DNA of 20,216 nt from assembly GCA_017619815.1 (NCBI GenBank), contig JAFZRR010000036.1:1-20216 (forward strand). The letters run 5' to 3'. Shown piece by piece: positions 20,002 to 20,216 of this stretch (position 1 is its first letter; every line of letters begins with the position of its first letter). The stretch is from Bacilli bacterium (GTDB lineage Bacteria; Bacillota_I; Bacilli_A; RFN20; CAG-826). The translations under genes were made by a program, and so were the position numbers. Under the pieces are notes generated by a model. It was not told the origin of the DNA. It was given only the letters and a program-made list of their open reading frames with translations, and searched no databases.

Positions 20002-20216
20002 ATGCAAAGTAAAAAGCATTTGATATTCACCATTGTAGTTGGTGTTTTAGCATTAGCTATGAATGTTTTTATTATTGTTCAGTCTTGTTTGAATGGTCCA
20101 AGAAGCAGCGAATCATCTGGCATTTTAGTCAATTTACTGAAATCATTTATTAATTTCTTTAATAAAGAAACCATTAATGAAGATAATATTGAAGCCTTTA
20201 CGGGAGTGGTAAGAAA
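20002..20216 (+). CDS. N-terminal part of a membrane protein, possibly VanZ-like (3' truncated by the window)
   Basis: The frame is open from ATG 20002 to the end of the window (71 codons). It begins MQSKKHLIFTIVVGVLALAM, one hydrophobic helix (about 7-27), followed by QSCLNGPRSSESSGILVNLL. The polar S-rich loop after the first helix, ending in VVRK at the edge, recalls VanZ-family proteins, where a Ser-rich loop leads to an Arg-Lys-x-x-His-Phe motif. The decisive motif would lie just beyond the window, so this is tentative. It diverges from the beta-helix lipoprotein gene. Confidence 0.5.
   Translation, partial: MQSKKHLIFTIVVGVLALAMNVFIIVQSCLNGPRSSESSGILVNLLKSFINFFNKETINEDNIEAFTGVVR

Noticed and set aside
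1..20216. Mycoplasma genetic code (TGA read as Trp)
   Set aside because: No conserved gene needs TGA read through and all Trp are TGG, so the standard bacterial code fits; rarity of TGA is reported separately.

Overview
The window is a gene-dense, AT-rich bacterial chromosome segment. I count 20 genes that end inside it (the first lacks its start), one gene cut by the right edge, and two tRNA genes. Low GC, Shine-Dalgarno sites of the GGAGG type, Spx, the YlbF-RsmD-CoaD run, RNase J as ribonuclease, a YitT transporter and an archaeal/eukaryotic-type ProRS all point to the Bacillota. The reduced, compact layout, together with BspA-like leucine-rich and Cthe_2159-like surface lipoproteins, suggests an uncultured gut-type Bacilli/Mollicutes relative (RF39- or Acholeplasma-like). 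That placement is inference. All tryptophans are read from TGG, but TGA is almost absent as a stop: 15 TAA, 4 TAG and 1 TGA, and the single TGA is followed in frame by TAG.

Left part (1-8190): housekeeping genes in short units. The 3' end of alpha-phosphoglucomutase faces trpS. trpS and spx diverge around a 27-bp near-perfect palindrome. spx faces a CYTH-domain gene. That gene diverges from nadK, which overlaps a small membrane-anchored EIIB-like protein. This faces the rnj-maf unit. def and ylbF diverge, and ylbF-rsmD-coaD form an operon. Convergent pairs share bidirectional terminators, two of which contain the stop codons of both genes.

Middle (8191-12600): a membrane-anchored thioredoxin-like protein with a CSAC motif, a YitT-family transporter, tRNA-Ser(CGA) on the minus strand, and an operon of two related lipoproteins of unknown function.

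Right part (12600-20216): a membrane protein with degenerate GGDEF and EAL domains sits 11 bp upstream of proS. Then come tRNA-Ser(GCT), a BspA-like leucine-rich-repeat lipoprotein, a convergent Cthe_2159-like beta-helix lipoprotein, and the start of a possible VanZ-like membrane protein.

The most striking patterns are these. (1) Many genes have a -10 box, often an extended TGnTATAAT, only 6-13 bp before the ATG and no Shine-Dalgarno site, so their mRNAs should be leaderless or nearly so. (2) Catalytic residues are lost in recognisable folds: GGDEF, EAL and EIIB. (3) Stop codons are built into terminator hairpins. I saw no mobile element, CRISPR array, riboswitch or phage gene, and no gene-free stretch over 300 bp.
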